Assembly: GCA_029268225.1 (NCBI GenBank)
Contig: JAJUGJ010000001.1
Coordinates: forward strand, 124,001 to 188,000
Length of the DNA: 64,000 nucleotides
Source of the DNA: Burkholderiales bacterium
GTDB lineage: Bacteria; Pseudomonadota; Gammaproteobacteria; Burkholderiales; Burkholderiaceae_C
Reading direction: 5' to 3'
Shown piece after piece: positions 49,499-59,132 of this stretch. A model generated the notes under the pieces. The model saw only the letters and a list, made by a program, of their open reading frames with translations. It did not search any database and was not told the DNA's origin. Numbering within the stretch: position 1 is the stretch's first letter; every line of letters starts with the position of its first letter. A program made the translations under genes and the position numbers.

Positions 49499-51061
49499 AT
49501 GGACAAGATGCTGACCGCCAAGACAAGCAAGAGCCCCGCCACGAGTCTGGAGCAAAGCCGCTACCCCGACCTGTTGGCCGCCATCGACATGGGATCCAAC
49601 AGCTTCCGGCTGGAGATCGGGCAGATCGCCAAAGGACGCTACAAACGCATCGAGTACCTCAAGGAGACGGTACGCCTCGGTGGCGGACTGGACAGCCATG
49701 GCATGCTGACCGAAGAAGCGACCCAACGTGGCTTGGCTTGCCTGGCAGGTTTTGCCCAGCGACTCAAGGGCTTCGCCCCCTGGCAAGTGCGTGCAGTGGC
49801 CACCCAAACCCTGCGCGAAGCCCGCAACCGCGACGCTTTCCTCCAGCGCGCTGACCGTGTGTTGGGGCACCGCATTGAAGTGATCGCCGGCCGCGAAGAA
49901 GCCCGCCTGATTTACCTGGGCGTGTCCCGGCTGCAACCCAGCGAGTTGCCGCGCCTGGTCATCGACATCGGTGGACGCTCCACCGAGATGATCCTGGGAC
50001 ACGGCCGCACCCCGATTCGCAAGGAGTCGTTCGGCATTGGCAGCGTGAGCCTGTCGATGCAGCATTTTCCACAAGGACAATACACCGCCGACAATTTCCG
50101 CGCAGCTCAGATCGCAGCAGGCGCGGAGTTGGAAGAAGCGCTCACCCTGTTCGAGCGTCATCAATGGCAAGAAGCCCTGGGCTCGTCTGGCACCGTGGGC
50201 GCCGTGTCTCAGATTCTGGCTGCCAATGGCATCACCGACGGCAGCATCACCCCTGAGGGGCTGCGGTGGTGTATCGAGCGCTGCATTGAGGCAGGCTCGG
50301 CCGAGCTGCTCGCCCTGCCCGGCCTCAAAGCCGAGCGCAAGCCCGTGCTGGCGGGTGGCCTGTGCATCCTCTACACCCTGGCATCGCACTTCGACATCGA
50401 AGCACTGAAGCCGGCCAAGGGGGCATTGCGACAGGGCGTGATCTTCGACCTGGAAGAGCGGGTCGAGGCTGCACGCAACCATCGCCTGCTTGATCCGCGC
50501 GACACCTCGGTGCGTGAATTGCAACAGCGTTTCCGAGTCGATGCGACGCAAGCGCAGCGCGTTCGCCTGCGCGCCCTTGCCTTGTGGCAGGAACTGGCCG
50601 AACCCCAAGCCAACCCGGATGGCGAACATGCCCGCGAACTGGGCTGGGCCAGCGCCCTGCACGAAATCGGCATGATGGTCTCGCACCACGATCATCACCG
50701 CCACAGCGCCTACCTGCTGGGCCATGTGGACGCGTCGAGCTTCTCACAGTCACAACTGCGGCGCCTGGCCACGCTGGTGCTGGGACAGCGCGGTGAACTG
50801 ATCAAGCTGGTGGAGCATTTCCATGACCAGGCACTGATGTCTCAGGTGCTGTGCCTGCGCCTGGCCATCATCCTGCATCACGCCCGCGTCGATCTGCCTC
50901 CCCGCGTGGTCAGCCTGCAGCGCAGCCGCGGCAAGATCAAGCTGGCACTGAACAGGCGCTGGGCTGCGCAGCATCCTCGCACCCTGCACTTGCTGGACGA
51001 AGAGGCCCGGCGCTGGAGCGCCCAAGGACGCCGTTCGCTGGAGTTGTCGCTGGTGGCCTGA
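49499..51061 (+). CDS. ppx: Exopolyphosphatase (Ppx/GppA family)
   Basis: Hydrolyses inorganic polyphosphate, and relatives also act on pppGpp. The 520-residue protein has the ASKHA-type ATPase fold with phosphate loops AAIDMGSNSFRLEIG (about residue 31) and VIDIGGRSTEMILG (about 150), and a C-terminal HD-like helical domain with LHEIGMMVSHHDHHRHSAYLL. ATG 49499 is used; ATG 49508 has a weak GGACAAG in front and is an alternative. The gene is convergent with the Ser/Thr kinase gene, 14 bases apart. Confidence 0.92.
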   Translation: MDKMLTAKTSKSPATSLEQSRYPDLLAAIDMGSNSFRLEIGQIAKGRYKRIEYLKETVRLGGGLDSHGMLTEEATQRGLACLAGFAQRLKGFAPWQVRAVATQTLREARNRDAFLQRADRVLGHRIEVIAGREEARLIYLGVSRLQPSELPRLVIDIGGRSTEMILGHGRTPIRKESFGIGSVSLSMQHFPQGQYTADNFRAAQIAAGAELEEALTLFERHQWQEALGSSGTVGAVSQILAANGITDGSITPEGLRWCIERCIEAGSAELLALPGLKAERKPVLAGGLCILYTLASHFDIEALKPAKGALRQGVIFDLEERVEAARNHRLLDPRDTSVRELQQRFRVDATQAQRVRLRALALWQELAEPQANPDGEHARELGWASALHEIGMMVSHHDHHRHSAYLLGHVDASSFSQSQLRRLATLVLGQRGELIKLVEHFHDQALMSQVLCLRLAIILHHARVDLPPRVVSLQRSRGKIKLALNRRWAAQHPRTLHLLDEEARRWSAQGRRSLELSLVA

Positions 51062-51075
51062 GCTAAAGGCGTGCT

Positions 51076-52227
51076 TCAGCGCCAGATGGCCCAGGCAATG
51101 CCCAGCAGGGCCAATACCCACCCGGATGCGGCCAATGGCAAGAGCCAGCGTTTTGCACCACCGCTGACGCCACCGTCGGCCAACGCGGAGCGCCCTTCCT
51201 GCGGCACATCGGGGGCATCGGCACCTTCGATCCATTCACGCAAAGCTTGCGACAAGCGACGGGCCGAGCGGATGCGCTGGTCGCGTTCGCGGTGCATGGC
51301 TTGGGCAACGATTTCGGAAAGGGCGCGAGGCACCTCGGGGTTGACCTCATGCGCCAAAGGCACCGGCTGACGCAGGACCGCTTCGGCGATTTCCTCCAGG
51401 CTGTTGCCTGCAAAGGGGCGCTGCCCGGTCAGCAACTCGTACAGCACCACGCCCAGGGCATACACGTCGACGCGGCGGTCTACCGGCAAGCGGCGCACCT
51501 GTTCTGGCGACATGTAATAGGGCGAACCACCCACCAACTCATGGAAACGGCTTTGCGGGTCGTCGCGCTGCGCCAGCGATTCGGCCTGCCGAATGCGGGC
51601 AATGCCAAAGTCGAGCACGCGGGGCTGGGTGCGCCCCGTCATGAAAATGTTGGCCGGCTTGATGTCGCGATGGATGACGCCTTTGTGATGCGCGTAAGAC
51701 AGGGCATCGGCCACGCGCCGCACGATCAAGGCCGCCTGCGAAGGCGTCGGGCGCCAGCCCTGCGCCAGCAATTGCCGCAAGTCCTTGCCGCGCAGCAACT
51801 CCATCGCGATGTAAGGCCCCTGCTCGCTGGTGCCAGCGTCGTAAACCGTCACGATCTGCGGGTGACTGAGTCCCCCCGCAGCCCGCGCCTCGTTGAGGAA
51901 CAGCGCGTTGAAGCGCTCGGGATCCGTCATGGACGGGTCCACATGCAAGGTCTTGATGGCCACGGCCCGTGACAACAGCGGATCGTGCGCGGCATAAACC
52001 GTGCCCAACCCACCTTCACCCAGTGTGTACTTGAGCGCGTACCGCGAGATGTTCCCGATGGTCGGCAAGCTTTCCAGTCGCCCCCGACGTACCTCGGCAG
52101 CGGCCTCGTCGGCATCAGGGAACGGACGGGTCAGGATGACCGTATCCTGGTTGTCTGGCACCAGGCGGTCGACGTCCACCTGGTTGGGCAGGGTGTCAGC
52201 CAAAGAGGGGGCGGGCCGCTGCGTCAC
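51076..52227 (-). CDS. Tail-anchored Hanks-type serine/threonine protein kinase
   Basis: A 383-residue protein kinase with a 60-residue N-terminal extension, then a complete catalytic domain: glycine loop LGEGGLGTVY (from residue 69), Lys92 in AIKTL, catalytic HRDIKPAN (186-193) and DFG (206-208), and SPYYMSPEQ in the activation segment. The C-terminus ends in one hydrophobic helix (LLPLAASGWVLALLGIAWAI) four residues from the end, so the kinase domain faces the cytosol with no extracellular sensor. GTG 52227 has AGGAGG ten bases upstream. It begins 23 bases after nusB. Substrates are unknown. Confidence 0.9.
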   Translation of the reverse strand: MTQRPAPSLADTLPNQVDVDRLVPDNQDTVILTRPFPDADEAAAEVRRGRLESLPTIGNISRYALKYTLGEGGLGTVYAAHDPLLSRAVAIKTLHVDPSMTDPERFNALFLNEARAAGGLSHPQIVTVYDAGTSEQGPYIAMELLRGKDLRQLLAQGWRPTPSQAALIVRRVADALSYAHHKGVIHRDIKPANIFMTGRTQPRVLDFGIARIRQAESLAQRDDPQSRFHELVGGSPYYMSPEQVRRLPVDRRVDVYALGVVLYELLTGQRPFAGNSLEEIAEAVLRQPVPLAHEVNPEVPRALSEIVAQAMHRERDQRIRSARRLSQALREWIEGADAPDVPQEGRSALADGGVSGGAKRWLLPLAASGWVLALLGIAWAIWR

Positions 52228-52250
52228 GGATCGGAGCCCTCCTGCGTGCT

Positions 52251-52775
52251 TCAGCGCGATGCCGGCCGAGCGGCCTTGACTTCATCCGGGCGCAACTGGG
52301 GCGCCAGGTGGTCGAGCACGCCATTGACGTACTTGTGGCCATCGGTGCCGCCGAAGCTCTTGGCCAGCTCCACCGCCTCGTTGATCGCGACCTTGTAGGG
52401 CACGTCCAGACAATGGGTCAGCTCGTACACACCGATCCAGAGCACGGCATGCTCGACCGGCGAGAGCTCCTCGACCGGGCGGTCCAGGAACTGCAGCAAC
52501 TGCGCGTCCAGTTGCGCACATTGCGTGATGCACCCGTGCAGCAAGGCATCGTAGTGACCACGATCGCAACGGGCGAAGTCATCCTGTTCACGGATATGGG
52601 CGTCCACGGCCCCCGCATCACGGGAGTTGAGCTGCCATTCGTACAGACCCTGCAAAGCAAATTCGCGCGCACGGCGACGCGAGGACTTGGCCCTCGGTGC
52701 TCCGGGTGCCGCGGGCTTGCGGGCCGGACGGCCTTGCAGCGGGGTGGTTTTGGGAGTATCGCTCGCGTCACTCAC
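52251..52775 (-). CDS. nusB: Transcription antitermination factor NusB
   Basis: A 174-residue NusB protein that with NusE binds boxA RNA in rRNA antitermination. The helical core ([14 protein letters not shown], here [14 protein letters not shown], and [20 protein letters not shown] near residue 130) is typical. The N-terminal 33 residues are a Pro/Ala/Arg-rich extension. GTG 52775 overlaps the ribH stop as GTGA. Linkage ribH-nusB is widely conserved. Confidence 0.96.
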   Translation of the reverse strand: MSDASDTPKTTPLQGRPARKPAAPGAPRAKSSRRRAREFALQGLYEWQLNSRDAGAVDAHIREQDDFARCDRGHYDALLHGCITQCAQLDAQLLQFLDRPVEELSPVEHAVLWIGVYELTHCLDVPYKVAINEAVELAKSFGGTDGHKYVNGVLDHLAPQLRPDEVKAARPASR

Positions 52776-53236
52776 AGCAGGTCATCCAGCAGGTTGGCCA
52801 TCTCGACGGCAACACGGGCCGCTTCACGGCTTTTCTCTTCCACGCGGGCTTCGGCTTGCGCCTGATTCTCCACCGTCAGGATCGCGTTGGCGATGGGCAC
52901 ATGGTGGTCCAGGCTGACACGGGTCACGCCCGCCCCACTCTCGTTGGACACCAGCTCGAAGTGATAGGTTTCACCGCGGATGATGCAACCCAGCGCCACC
53001 AGCGCATCAAAACGCTCACTGTCGGCCATGGCCTGCAGGGCCACCGGCACTTCCAGCGCGCCCGGCACGGTCACATGCTGAATGTGCTTGGCCTGCACAC
53101 CGAGTGCCCCCAGTTCCTCGATGCACAGCGCCGCCATCCGGGAAGTCAGTTCGTCATTGAAGCGGGCTTGCACGATGCCGACACGCAGATCGTGTCCATC
53201 GAGTCGGCCGGCTTGTCCTTTGTCAGCGCCTTGCAT
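52772..53236 (-). CDS. ribH: 6,7-Dimethyl-8-ribityllumazine synthase
   Basis: Penultimate enzyme of riboflavin synthesis, 154 residues, forming oligomeric shells. Visible motifs: [32 protein letters not shown] and [21 protein letters not shown] 53236 follows a pyrimidine-rich leader on the coding strand (53240-53285). A hairpin between ribBA and ribH suggests partial separation of ribH-nusB-kinase from the upstream rib genes. Confidence 0.97.
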   Translation of the reverse strand: MQGADKGQAGRLDGHDLRVGIVQARFNDELTSRMAALCIEELGALGVQAKHIQHVTVPGALEVPVALQAMADSERFDALVALGCIIRGETYHFELVSNESGAGVTRVSLDHHVPIANAILTVENQAQAEARVEEKSREAARVAVEMANLLDDLL

Positions 53237-53300
53237 AGTGTGTGATCCAGATAAAAGAGCGAAAAATCAAGAAAGAAAAGAGCAGGTGGTCAGAAAGAGC

Positions 53301-53320
53301 GGCGCCCCAAAAAGGGCGCC
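53301..53320 (-). terminator. Hairpin between ribBA and ribH
   Basis: GGCGCCC pairs with GGGCGCC over a six-base loop, five bases after the ribBA stop. On the minus strand it is followed by GCTCTTTCT, a broken U-run. It may attenuate read-through from ribBA into ribH. Confidence 0.55.
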
Positions 53321-53324
53321 TGCC

Positions 53325-54440
53325 TCAGTTGGGTGGATCCAGTCGCGTGCCATCGGCCGTCAGGAAGCCCACCACTTCCAGTTCATAGCCCACCATGCTG
53401 GGCATGCGACGCTGGTTGCCCATCAGGCGCATGCGCTGCACACCCAGGGTGCGCAGAATCTGGGCGCCTACGCCATAAGTGCGCAGGTCCACCGGCTGCT
53501 TGACCGGGGTTTGCGGCTCAGCCGGCAAGGCACGTTCCAGCAGGCGCTCGGCCTCGTCACCAGCGTTCAGCAGCACCACCACACCACGGCCGGCTTCGCG
53601 CACGGCGGCCAGTGCCTTGGGCAGGGGCCAGGCGTGCGCGCTGTTGCCCGCATCGAGCCAGTCCATCACCGACAGGGGCTCGTGCACACGCACCAGCACC
53701 TCGTCGGCCGGGGTCCAGTTGCCCACGGTCAAAGCCAGGTGCACGGCACCGGTGCGATCACGGAAGACCGAGGTCTCAAACGCGCCTTCGGGCGTCTGCA
53801 TGGTGCGCTGGCCCAGGCGTTCAATGAGCGACTCATTGCGGCTGCGATACTGGATCAGGTCGGCAATGGTGCCGATCTTGAGGTTGTGTTCCTTGGCGAA
53901 CACTTCCAAGTCCGGCAGGCGGGCCATGGTGCCGTCGTCGTTCATGATCTCGCAGATCACCGACGAGGGCGTCAGACCGGCCATGCGCGCCATGTCGCAA
54001 CCGGCTTCGGTATGGCCGGCGCGCATCAGCACGCCGCCGTCTTGCGCCTGCAGCGGGAAGATGTGCCCAGGTTGCACCAGGTCCGTCGGCTTGGCATCGC
54101 GGGCCACGGCGGCCTGCACGGTCCGGGCGCGGTCGGCGGCCGAAATGCCGGTGGTCACGCCCTCGGTCGCCTCGATGGACACGGTGAAGGCCGTGCCATG
54201 CTTGGTGCCGTTGCGGGTGGCCATCGGGGGCAGTTGCAGCCGCTCGCAGCGCTCGCGCGTCAGCGTCAGGCAGATCAGGCCGCGGCCATACTTGGCCATG
54301 AAGTTGATCGCTTCGGGCGTGACGTGCTCGGAGGCAATGACGAGATCGCCCTCGTTTTCGCGGTCTTCTTCATCCACCAGGATGACCATGCGACCAGCGG
54401 CGAGTTCGGCAATCAGCTCAGGAATAGGTGAAATGGGCAT
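53325..54440 (-). CDS. ribBA: 3,4-Dihydroxy-2-butanone-4-phosphate synthase with degenerate GTP cyclohydrolase II domain
   Basis: The N-terminal RibB domain (residues about 1-205) is complete: [47 protein letters not shown]. It makes the four-carbon riboflavin precursor from ribulose-5-phosphate. The C-terminal half is related to GTP cyclohydrolase II but lacks the zinc-binding cysteines: the usual VRVHSEC segment reads [12 protein letters not shown], and no CDCG follows. GTP cyclohydrolase II activity is therefore not expected, so a separate ribA should exist elsewhere. ATG 54440 lacks a strong ribosome site. Confidence 0.92.
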   Translation of the reverse strand: MPISPIPELIAELAAGRMVILVDEEDRENEGDLVIASEHVTPEAINFMAKYGRGLICLTLTRERCERLQLPPMATRNGTKHGTAFTVSIEATEGVTTGISAADRARTVQAAVARDAKPTDLVQPGHIFPLQAQDGGVLMRAGHTEAGCDMARMAGLTPSSVICEIMNDDGTMARLPDLEVFAKEHNLKIGTIADLIQYRSRNESLIERLGQRTMQTPEGAFETSVFRDRTGAVHLALTVGNWTPADEVLVRVHEPLSVMDWLDAGNSAHAWPLPKALAAVREAGRGVVVLLNAGDEAERLLERALPAEPQTPVKQPVDLRTYGVGAQILRTLGVQRMRLMGNQRRMPSMVGYELEVVGFLTADGTRLDPPN

Positions 54441-54597
54441 GGCAGGGATTGTAGGCTTCTCGGGCCCGGATCAGAGGACCAGACGGGGGCGTCCCCATCG
54501 AAAACAGGCCGAGGGAAGCGCCTGGGCGGCGCTTCTTCACGACTGAGACTGGGCTTGGGCGCGCGACACGGTGTGCAACGGCGGCGCCAGAGGGCAT
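54441..54597 (-). other. ribE-ribBA intergenic region without riboswitch
   Basis: These 157 bases hold one perfect hairpin, GAAGCGCC with GGCGCTTC over a five-base loop (54515-54535). I looked for the conserved FMN-riboswitch segments and found none here or ahead of ribD. No reading frame with a start signal is visible. Confidence 0.4.
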
Positions 54598-55233
54598 TCA
54601 GGCGCCCAGTTTGCCCTCGGCGTGGAGCATGCGTTCCACATAGCGGGCGATCAGATCCACCTCCAGGTTGACCTTGGAGCCGACCTTCAGGGTGCCCAGG
54701 GCGGTGTTCTCGATGGTGTGCGGGATCAGGTTGATGCTGAACACGGTGCTGCCGTCGGTGGCGTCTTCGACGCGGTTGACGGTCAGGCTCACCCCGTTGA
54801 CGGTGATGGAGCCCTTGTAGGCCAGAAAGCGCGCAAGGCTGCGCGGCGCCCGAATCTGGAGCAGCCACGATTCGCCCACCGGCTCGAACACGACCACGTC
54901 GCCGACATCATCGACGTGACCAGTCACGATGTGCCCGCCCAGGCGGTCGTGCGAGCGCAGGGCTTGCTCCATGTTGACGGTGCCTTGCTGGTCCAGACCC
55001 ACGGTACGAGCCAGACTTTCAGCCGACACGTCAATCGTGAAACGGCCCGCGGCGGCGTCAAACGAGGTCACGGTCATGCAGGCGCCGTTGATGGCGATGC
55101 TGTCGCCCAGACCCACGCCGTCGAGGTAGCCCGCAGGCGTCTGCAGGGTCAGTCGGCGGCCGTGGCTGGCGTCAGCGCCCAGGGGTTGGGAGTCGACGAT
55201 CTGGCCCACGCCAGTGATGATGCCGGTGAACAT
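54598..55233 (-). CDS. ribE: Riboflavin synthase (alpha subunit)
   Basis: Dismutates two lumazines to riboflavin. The 211-residue protein is two tandem lumazine-binding barrels. The N-terminal start MFTGIITGVGQI is characteristic, and each repeat carries SIAINGACMTVTSF or SITVNGVSLTVNRVE; GGHIVTGHVDDVGDV closes the first. It lies 45 bases after ribD and is followed by ribBA. Confidence 0.97.
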   Translation of the reverse strand: MFTGIITGVGQIVDSQPLGADASHGRRLTLQTPAGYLDGVGLGDSIAINGACMTVTSFDAAAGRFTIDVSAESLARTVGLDQQGTVNMEQALRSHDRLGGHIVTGHVDDVGDVVVFEPVGESWLLQIRAPRSLARFLAYKGSITVNGVSLTVNRVEDATDGSTVFSINLIPHTIENTALGTLKVGSKVNLEVDLIARYVERMLHAEGKLGA

Positions 55234-55278
55234 GGGGTTTCATCCATCCAGAAAAAGTGACAAAGAGGGGCTCGGGGG

Positions 55279-56430
55279 TCAGAAATCGGCACGCCCGGCA
55301 GGTCGCGCAAGGATACGCAGATCCTCGCCGACCTGCTCGACGGCGTGGAATGTCAGGGTGCGCGCATCTGCCATGCGGTTCAGGGGCGACAAGGCCGCCA
55401 GTCCCCGGCCTGGTCCCACCAGCTTGGGCGCCAGGTAGAGCAGGTACTCATCCACCCAGTCGCCCTCGATGAGGGCTGCGTTCAGGCGTGCGCCCGCTTC
55501 CACATGCAGTTCATTGATGCCGCGCGCGGTCAGGTCGGCCATCACGGAGGCCAGGTCCAGATGACGGCCGCTGGCATCCGCCGGCAGCATGGCCACGCTG
55601 GCACCGCGTGCAGCCAAGGCCTGTTGTGCCGCCTGCGCCTCCCCGGACTCATCGGCCAGACCGTAGACGAGCACCTCCCCAGGCGGCGCGAGCAAGCGTG
55701 CCGTTGCAGGCAGGCACCAGCGCGAATCCAGCACCACACGCAAAGGCTGACGAGCCACCTCGATGGCACGCACATCCAGGCGAGGGTCATCGTCCAGCGC
55801 GGTGCCAATGCCGGTCAGCACCGCCCCGGCGCGCGCGCGCCACACCTGACCATCGGCCCGGGCGGCCGGGGCTGTGATCCACTGGCTGTCCCCGTTGTCC
55901 AGCGCGGTGCGGCCATCCAGCGAAGCGGCGATCTTCATGCGCACCCAGGGGCGACGGCGCACCATGCGCGACAGGAAGCCGATGTTCAACTCCCGCATGG
56001 CCACCGCCTGCGGGTGGTCCGCGGGCAGCACGTCCACCACGATGCCCGCCGCATGCAGGCGGGCCACGCCCTGCCCTGCCACCAAGGGGTTGGGGTCCAT
56101 CAACACGACCACGACGCGCGCCACCTCAGCGCGGACCAAGGCATCGGCGCAAGGTGGCGTGCGGCCATGGTGAGAGCAGGGCTCCAGGGCCACATAGGCG
56201 GTGGCACCACGCGTGGCGTGACCTTGCGCCTGCGCGTCCTGTAGGGCCATGACCTCGGCGTGCGGACCACCGGCCTGCTGGGTATGACCTTGACCGATCA
56301 CCTGCCCATCGGCGGCCACGAGCACACAGCCCACGCGGGGATTGGGCTCGGACAGGCCAATCGCCTGCCGCGCCAGCGTGACCGCCTGGGACACATGAAG
56401 CTCATCGTTGTTGTTGCAAAAGGCCTGCAC
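55279..56430 (-). CDS. ribD: Bifunctional riboflavin deaminase/reductase RibD
   Basis: About 383 residues, carrying out the second and third steps of riboflavin synthesis. The N-terminal deaminase domain has the zinc motif GGPHAEVMAL and ALEPCSHHGRTPPCADAL; the C-terminal reductase domain starts near PWVRMKIAASLDGRTAL. No ATG begins the conserved part. GTG 56430 has AAGGGA seven bases upstream, and GTG 56394 is a second possibility giving 371 residues, nearer the common length. It heads the rib operon and is divergent from the pilin operon. Confidence 0.93.
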   Translation of the reverse strand: MQAFCNNNDELHVSQAVTLARQAIGLSEPNPRVGCVLVAADGQVIGQGHTQQAGGPHAEVMALQDAQAQGHATRGATAYVALEPCSHHGRTPPCADALVRAEVARVVVVLMDPNPLVAGQGVARLHAAGIVVDVLPADHPQAVAMRELNIGFLSRMVRRRPWVRMKIAASLDGRTALDNGDSQWITAPAARADGQVWRARAGAVLTGIGTALDDDPRLDVRAIEVARQPLRVVLDSRWCLPATARLLAPPGEVLVYGLADESGEAQAAQQALAARGASVAMLPADASGRHLDLASVMADLTARGINELHVEAGARLNAALIEGDWVDEYLLYLAPKLVGPGRGLAALSPLNRMADARTLTFHAVEQVGEDLRILARPAGRADF

Positions 56431-56540
56431 CAGTTCATCCCTTGGGGTGCCCCTCGAAGGGGGAATGAGGGGGATTTTGACGCAAAGCACTCCCGCCCCT
56501 TCTGGGGATCGGGCTTTCGGACGCCAATGCCATCTCAAGA

Positions 56541-57113
56541 ATGCAGCGCATGCACCACGTTCCTTCATCGTTCTGTCGCGTGTCTCGCGGCTTCACCTGG
56601 GTTGAGCTCCTCGTCACCCTGGTCATCCTCGGCATCTTGAGCGCCCTGGGTGCCCCGGGCTTGCGTGCATTGCTGGAGCAGCGTGCCGTGAGCACCCAGG
56701 CGGGCGCACTGGCCGATGCCCTGCGCCTGACACGCGCCGAGGCGGTGAAACGCCGCCAGCGCGTCACCATCTGCAACACCCCGAACGCCGATGCGACCAC
56801 ACCCGTGTGTGCCAGCGCCAGCACCAACTGGTCCACGGGTTGGCTGATCTTTGCCGATGCCAACGGCAACAAGGTCCGAGAGGACCACGAAACCCTGCTG
56901 CACCTGCAGCAAGCCCTGACGCCGACCGTGGGTCTGACACTGCCGCACAACAAGCCGGCCATCACGTTCGGGGGCGTGGGCCTGGCAGTGGCCAACAACG
57001 CCAGCTTCCTCGTCCAGCCCTTGAGCTTCACCACCTCGGCCACCTCGACGGCTCAACGCTGCGTGCGTCTCGCCGTGTCCGGACGTGTGCGTGTCTTGCA
57101 GGGAGCGTGCTGA
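56541..57113 (+). CDS. fimT: Type IV minor pilin FimT/FimU (GspH family)
   Basis: A 190-residue prepilin. The leader ends at the prepilin-peptidase site G-FTWVELLVTLVIL (the mature protein starts with Phe, Glu at position 5), followed by a GspH/FimT globular domain with ADALRLTRAEAVKRRQRVTIC and a C-terminal Cys. It primes or caps type IV pili from the inner membrane. ATG 56541 is used; a second ATG three codons later is equally possible. It is the first gene of a five-gene minor-pilin operon. Confidence 0.88.
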   Translation: MQRMHHVPSSFCRVSRGFTWVELLVTLVILGILSALGAPGLRALLEQRAVSTQAGALADALRLTRAEAVKRRQRVTICNTPNADATTPVCASASTNWSTGWLIFADANGNKVREDHETLLHLQQALTPTVGLTLPHNKPAITFGGVGLAVANNASFLVQPLSFTTSATSTAQRCVRLAVSGRVRVLQGAC

Positions 57114-57637
57114 TGCGCACCCAGCCCTCTTCTCGTTTGCAGCGCGGCAGCTCCCTCGTCGAAGTGCTGGTCGCGATGCTGCTGATGTCGTTTGGCGTGC
57201 TCGCCATGACATCGCTGCAGGCGCACGCACTCCAGCACAGCCACACGACCGACACACGCGCACGCGCCACCCTGCTGGGGCACGATCTGGCGGACCGGAT
57301 GCGGGCCAACGTGTCACCCAGTGGTGACTGGAGCGCTTACGAGCTCACAGCACTCGCCTCGTCGTCCACCAGCACGACGCTGTCCGGCGCCTGCGAAGCC
57401 AACACAGCCTGCACGTTCGATGAGATGGCGACCTACGACCTGGTGCAATGGCAGCAGCAACTGGCGCGCAGCCTGCCTCAAGGGCGTGGTCACGTTCGCA
57501 GCGTCGGCACTCACGCCGACATCTGGGTGCTGTGGGAAGACCCCGACGAAGCCGGCGCCCAGGCTCATGACCTCTGTCCTGCCGGATTGATCATGGCGGC
57601 TCACACGCGCTGCCTTTACCTGCGGATCGCGCTGTGA
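57113..57637 (+). CDS. pilV: Type IV pilus minor pilin PilV
   Basis: A 174-residue prepilin with the cleavage/helix segment RGSSLVEVLVAMLLMSFG and the typical PilV middle part QAHALQHSHTTDTRARATLLGHDLADRMR. The start ATG 57113 overlaps the fimT stop by one base, with GGGAG eight bases upstream. It cooperates with FimT, PilW and PilX in the pilus initiation complex. Confidence 0.88.
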   Translation: MRTQPSSRLQRGSSLVEVLVAMLLMSFGVLAMTSLQAHALQHSHTTDTRARATLLGHDLADRMRANVSPSGDWSAYELTALASSSTSTTLSGACEANTACTFDEMATYDLVQWQQQLARSLPQGRGHVRSVGTHADIWVLWEDPDEAGAQAHDLCPAGLIMAAHTRCLYLRIAL

Positions 57638-58503
57638 TGAGTCACCGCCATCGACCCGCACCCCTTCAACGCGGCCTGGGCTTGGTCGAACTGCTCGTGG
57701 GGCTCGCGCTGGGCCTGACGGTGATCGCTGCCGCCATGGCGCTGTACCTCAGCTCAGGCCATGCGTACCACCACACACAGGCCGTCACGCAACTGACCGA
57801 AGACGCCAGCGTGGCCCTGACCTTGTTGCGCACCCAGATCGCGCAGGCTGGCTACAGCGCCCCCACCGGGATCGACAGTGACGGGCGCATGACACGCGCC
57901 TTCGCGGGGCCGGGACTGTTTGGCTGCACGGGCGGCATCACCCCCAACAGCATCGGCCACGCCACCCTGGACAACGTGGTATGCCACAACGACAGCGCGC
58001 AGCCCGACGCCATCGTGGTGCGCTACGAGGCGGACACCCGCAACACCCTGCCCACATCGGACGGGACCCCGACAGACTGCCTGGGCAACAGCACGCCGCT
58101 GGTCGATGGCACCCACCATGTGGCCGACAACCGCTACTTTGTCAAAGATCACACCTTGTCGTGCCGTGGCAGTGGGCACAGCGTGTCTCAGCCCCTGGTC
58201 GATCACATCGTGGACCTTCAGATCCGCTATGGGGTCTCGACGCCGTCGGCCGGCGACCCCAGCGTATCGACCCTGCGTTTCCTGAGCGCACAGGAAGTCA
58301 GCGGCTCGTCCACTCCGGCCGCAAGCTCCCCGCTGTGGCGCCGTGTGAAGGCAGTCCGCCTGTGTCTGGTGCTGCGCAGCGAGCTGGAAGTGCAAGACAC
58401 CCCCATGAGCTACACGGCTTGCAGTGGCACCCCTCAAACTGCCCCCGACCGCCGCCTGTATCGCGCGTTTCACACCACCGTGAGCTTGCCCAACCCCTTG
58501 TGA
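57637..58503 (+). CDS. pilW: Type IV pilus minor pilin PilW
   Basis: A 288-residue prepilin with QRGLGLVELLVGLALGLTV at the cleavage site and the PilW-type sequence SGHAYHHTQAVTQLTEDASVAL split over residues about 46-68. A C-terminal globular region with paired cysteines follows. ATG 57637 overlaps the pilV stop (TGATG); a GTG one codon earlier is possible. Usual PilW length is 270-350. Confidence 0.87.
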   Translation: MSHRHRPAPLQRGLGLVELLVGLALGLTVIAAAMALYLSSGHAYHHTQAVTQLTEDASVALTLLRTQIAQAGYSAPTGIDSDGRMTRAFAGPGLFGCTGGITPNSIGHATLDNVVCHNDSAQPDAIVVRYEADTRNTLPTSDGTPTDCLGNSTPLVDGTHHVADNRYFVKDHTLSCRGSGHSVSQPLVDHIVDLQIRYGVSTPSAGDPSVSTLRFLSAQEVSGSSTPAASSPLWRRVKAVRLCLVLRSELEVQDTPMSYTACSGTPQTAPDRRLYRAFHTTVSLPNPL

Positions 58504-58506
58504 TCC

Positions 58507-59121
58507 ATGAGCCGTCAACGCCCAAACGCCCTTCTGGAACGCGCATCTGCACATGGGATTGCCCTGGTCGTGGTGCTGGTCTTGCTGACCGTGATCAGCC
58601 TGGTCTCTGGCGCCACCCTGCGTGCTTCGCTCAGCGCCGAACAGATCACCCTCAACGTGCGACTGGAGAACCTGGCCCGGGAGGCCGCGCACATCGGCTT
58701 GCGCCACTGTGAGGATGCGCTTTTGCAGATCACGCCTGCATTCACGGTGCACCCGGCACCACTCCCGTCCGAAGTGGCCCGGTGGACACTCTGGTCCAGC
58801 TGGCATGGCAGCCACGTCTTGGCCCACACCGTGCCTGCCGCCGCCATGAGCTCGGCCGACAGCGCCTATGTGCCCGCGTCTCGCCCTCAGTGCCTGCTCG
58901 AAACTCACCCCGCGCACCCGGAACTGATCACCGTCACCGCACGTGGCTTCAGCCCGGATCACCAGGCTGACAGCGCTGGACGAACCACACAAGGCGCCAC
59001 AGCCTGGGTGCAGTCCACCGTGCACCGGTGCCTCCCTGGCAGCGCCGGATGCCCCACTGCCACCTCACCACAGCTTGAAAGTCGGGTGTGGCGGGCCCTG
59101 CTCAACCCACCGGCTCCCTGA
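58507..59121 (+). CDS. pilX: Type IV pilus assembly protein PilX
   Basis: A 204-residue protein starting three bases after pilW. The hydrophobic N-terminal helix follows HGIALVVVLVLLTVISLVSG, with no Glu at position 5 of the mature chain, as is usual for PilX proteins. The rest is a weakly conserved, Cys-containing region. Assignment rests on helix type, size and position; confidence is lower than for its neighbours. Confidence 0.78.
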   Translation: MSRQRPNALLERASAHGIALVVVLVLLTVISLVSGATLRASLSAEQITLNVRLENLAREAAHIGLRHCEDALLQITPAFTVHPAPLPSEVARWTLWSSWHGSHVLAHTVPAAAMSSADSAYVPASRPQCLLETHPAHPELITVTARGFSPDHQADSAGRTTQGATAWVQSTVHRCLPGSAGCPTATSPQLESRVWRALLNPPAP

Positions 59122-59132
59122 GCCCTTGTCCC

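Noticed and set aside
54441..54597. Possible FMN riboswitch for riboflavin genes
   Set aside because: None of the conserved RFN-element segments occur here, in 55234-55278 or in 56431-56540.
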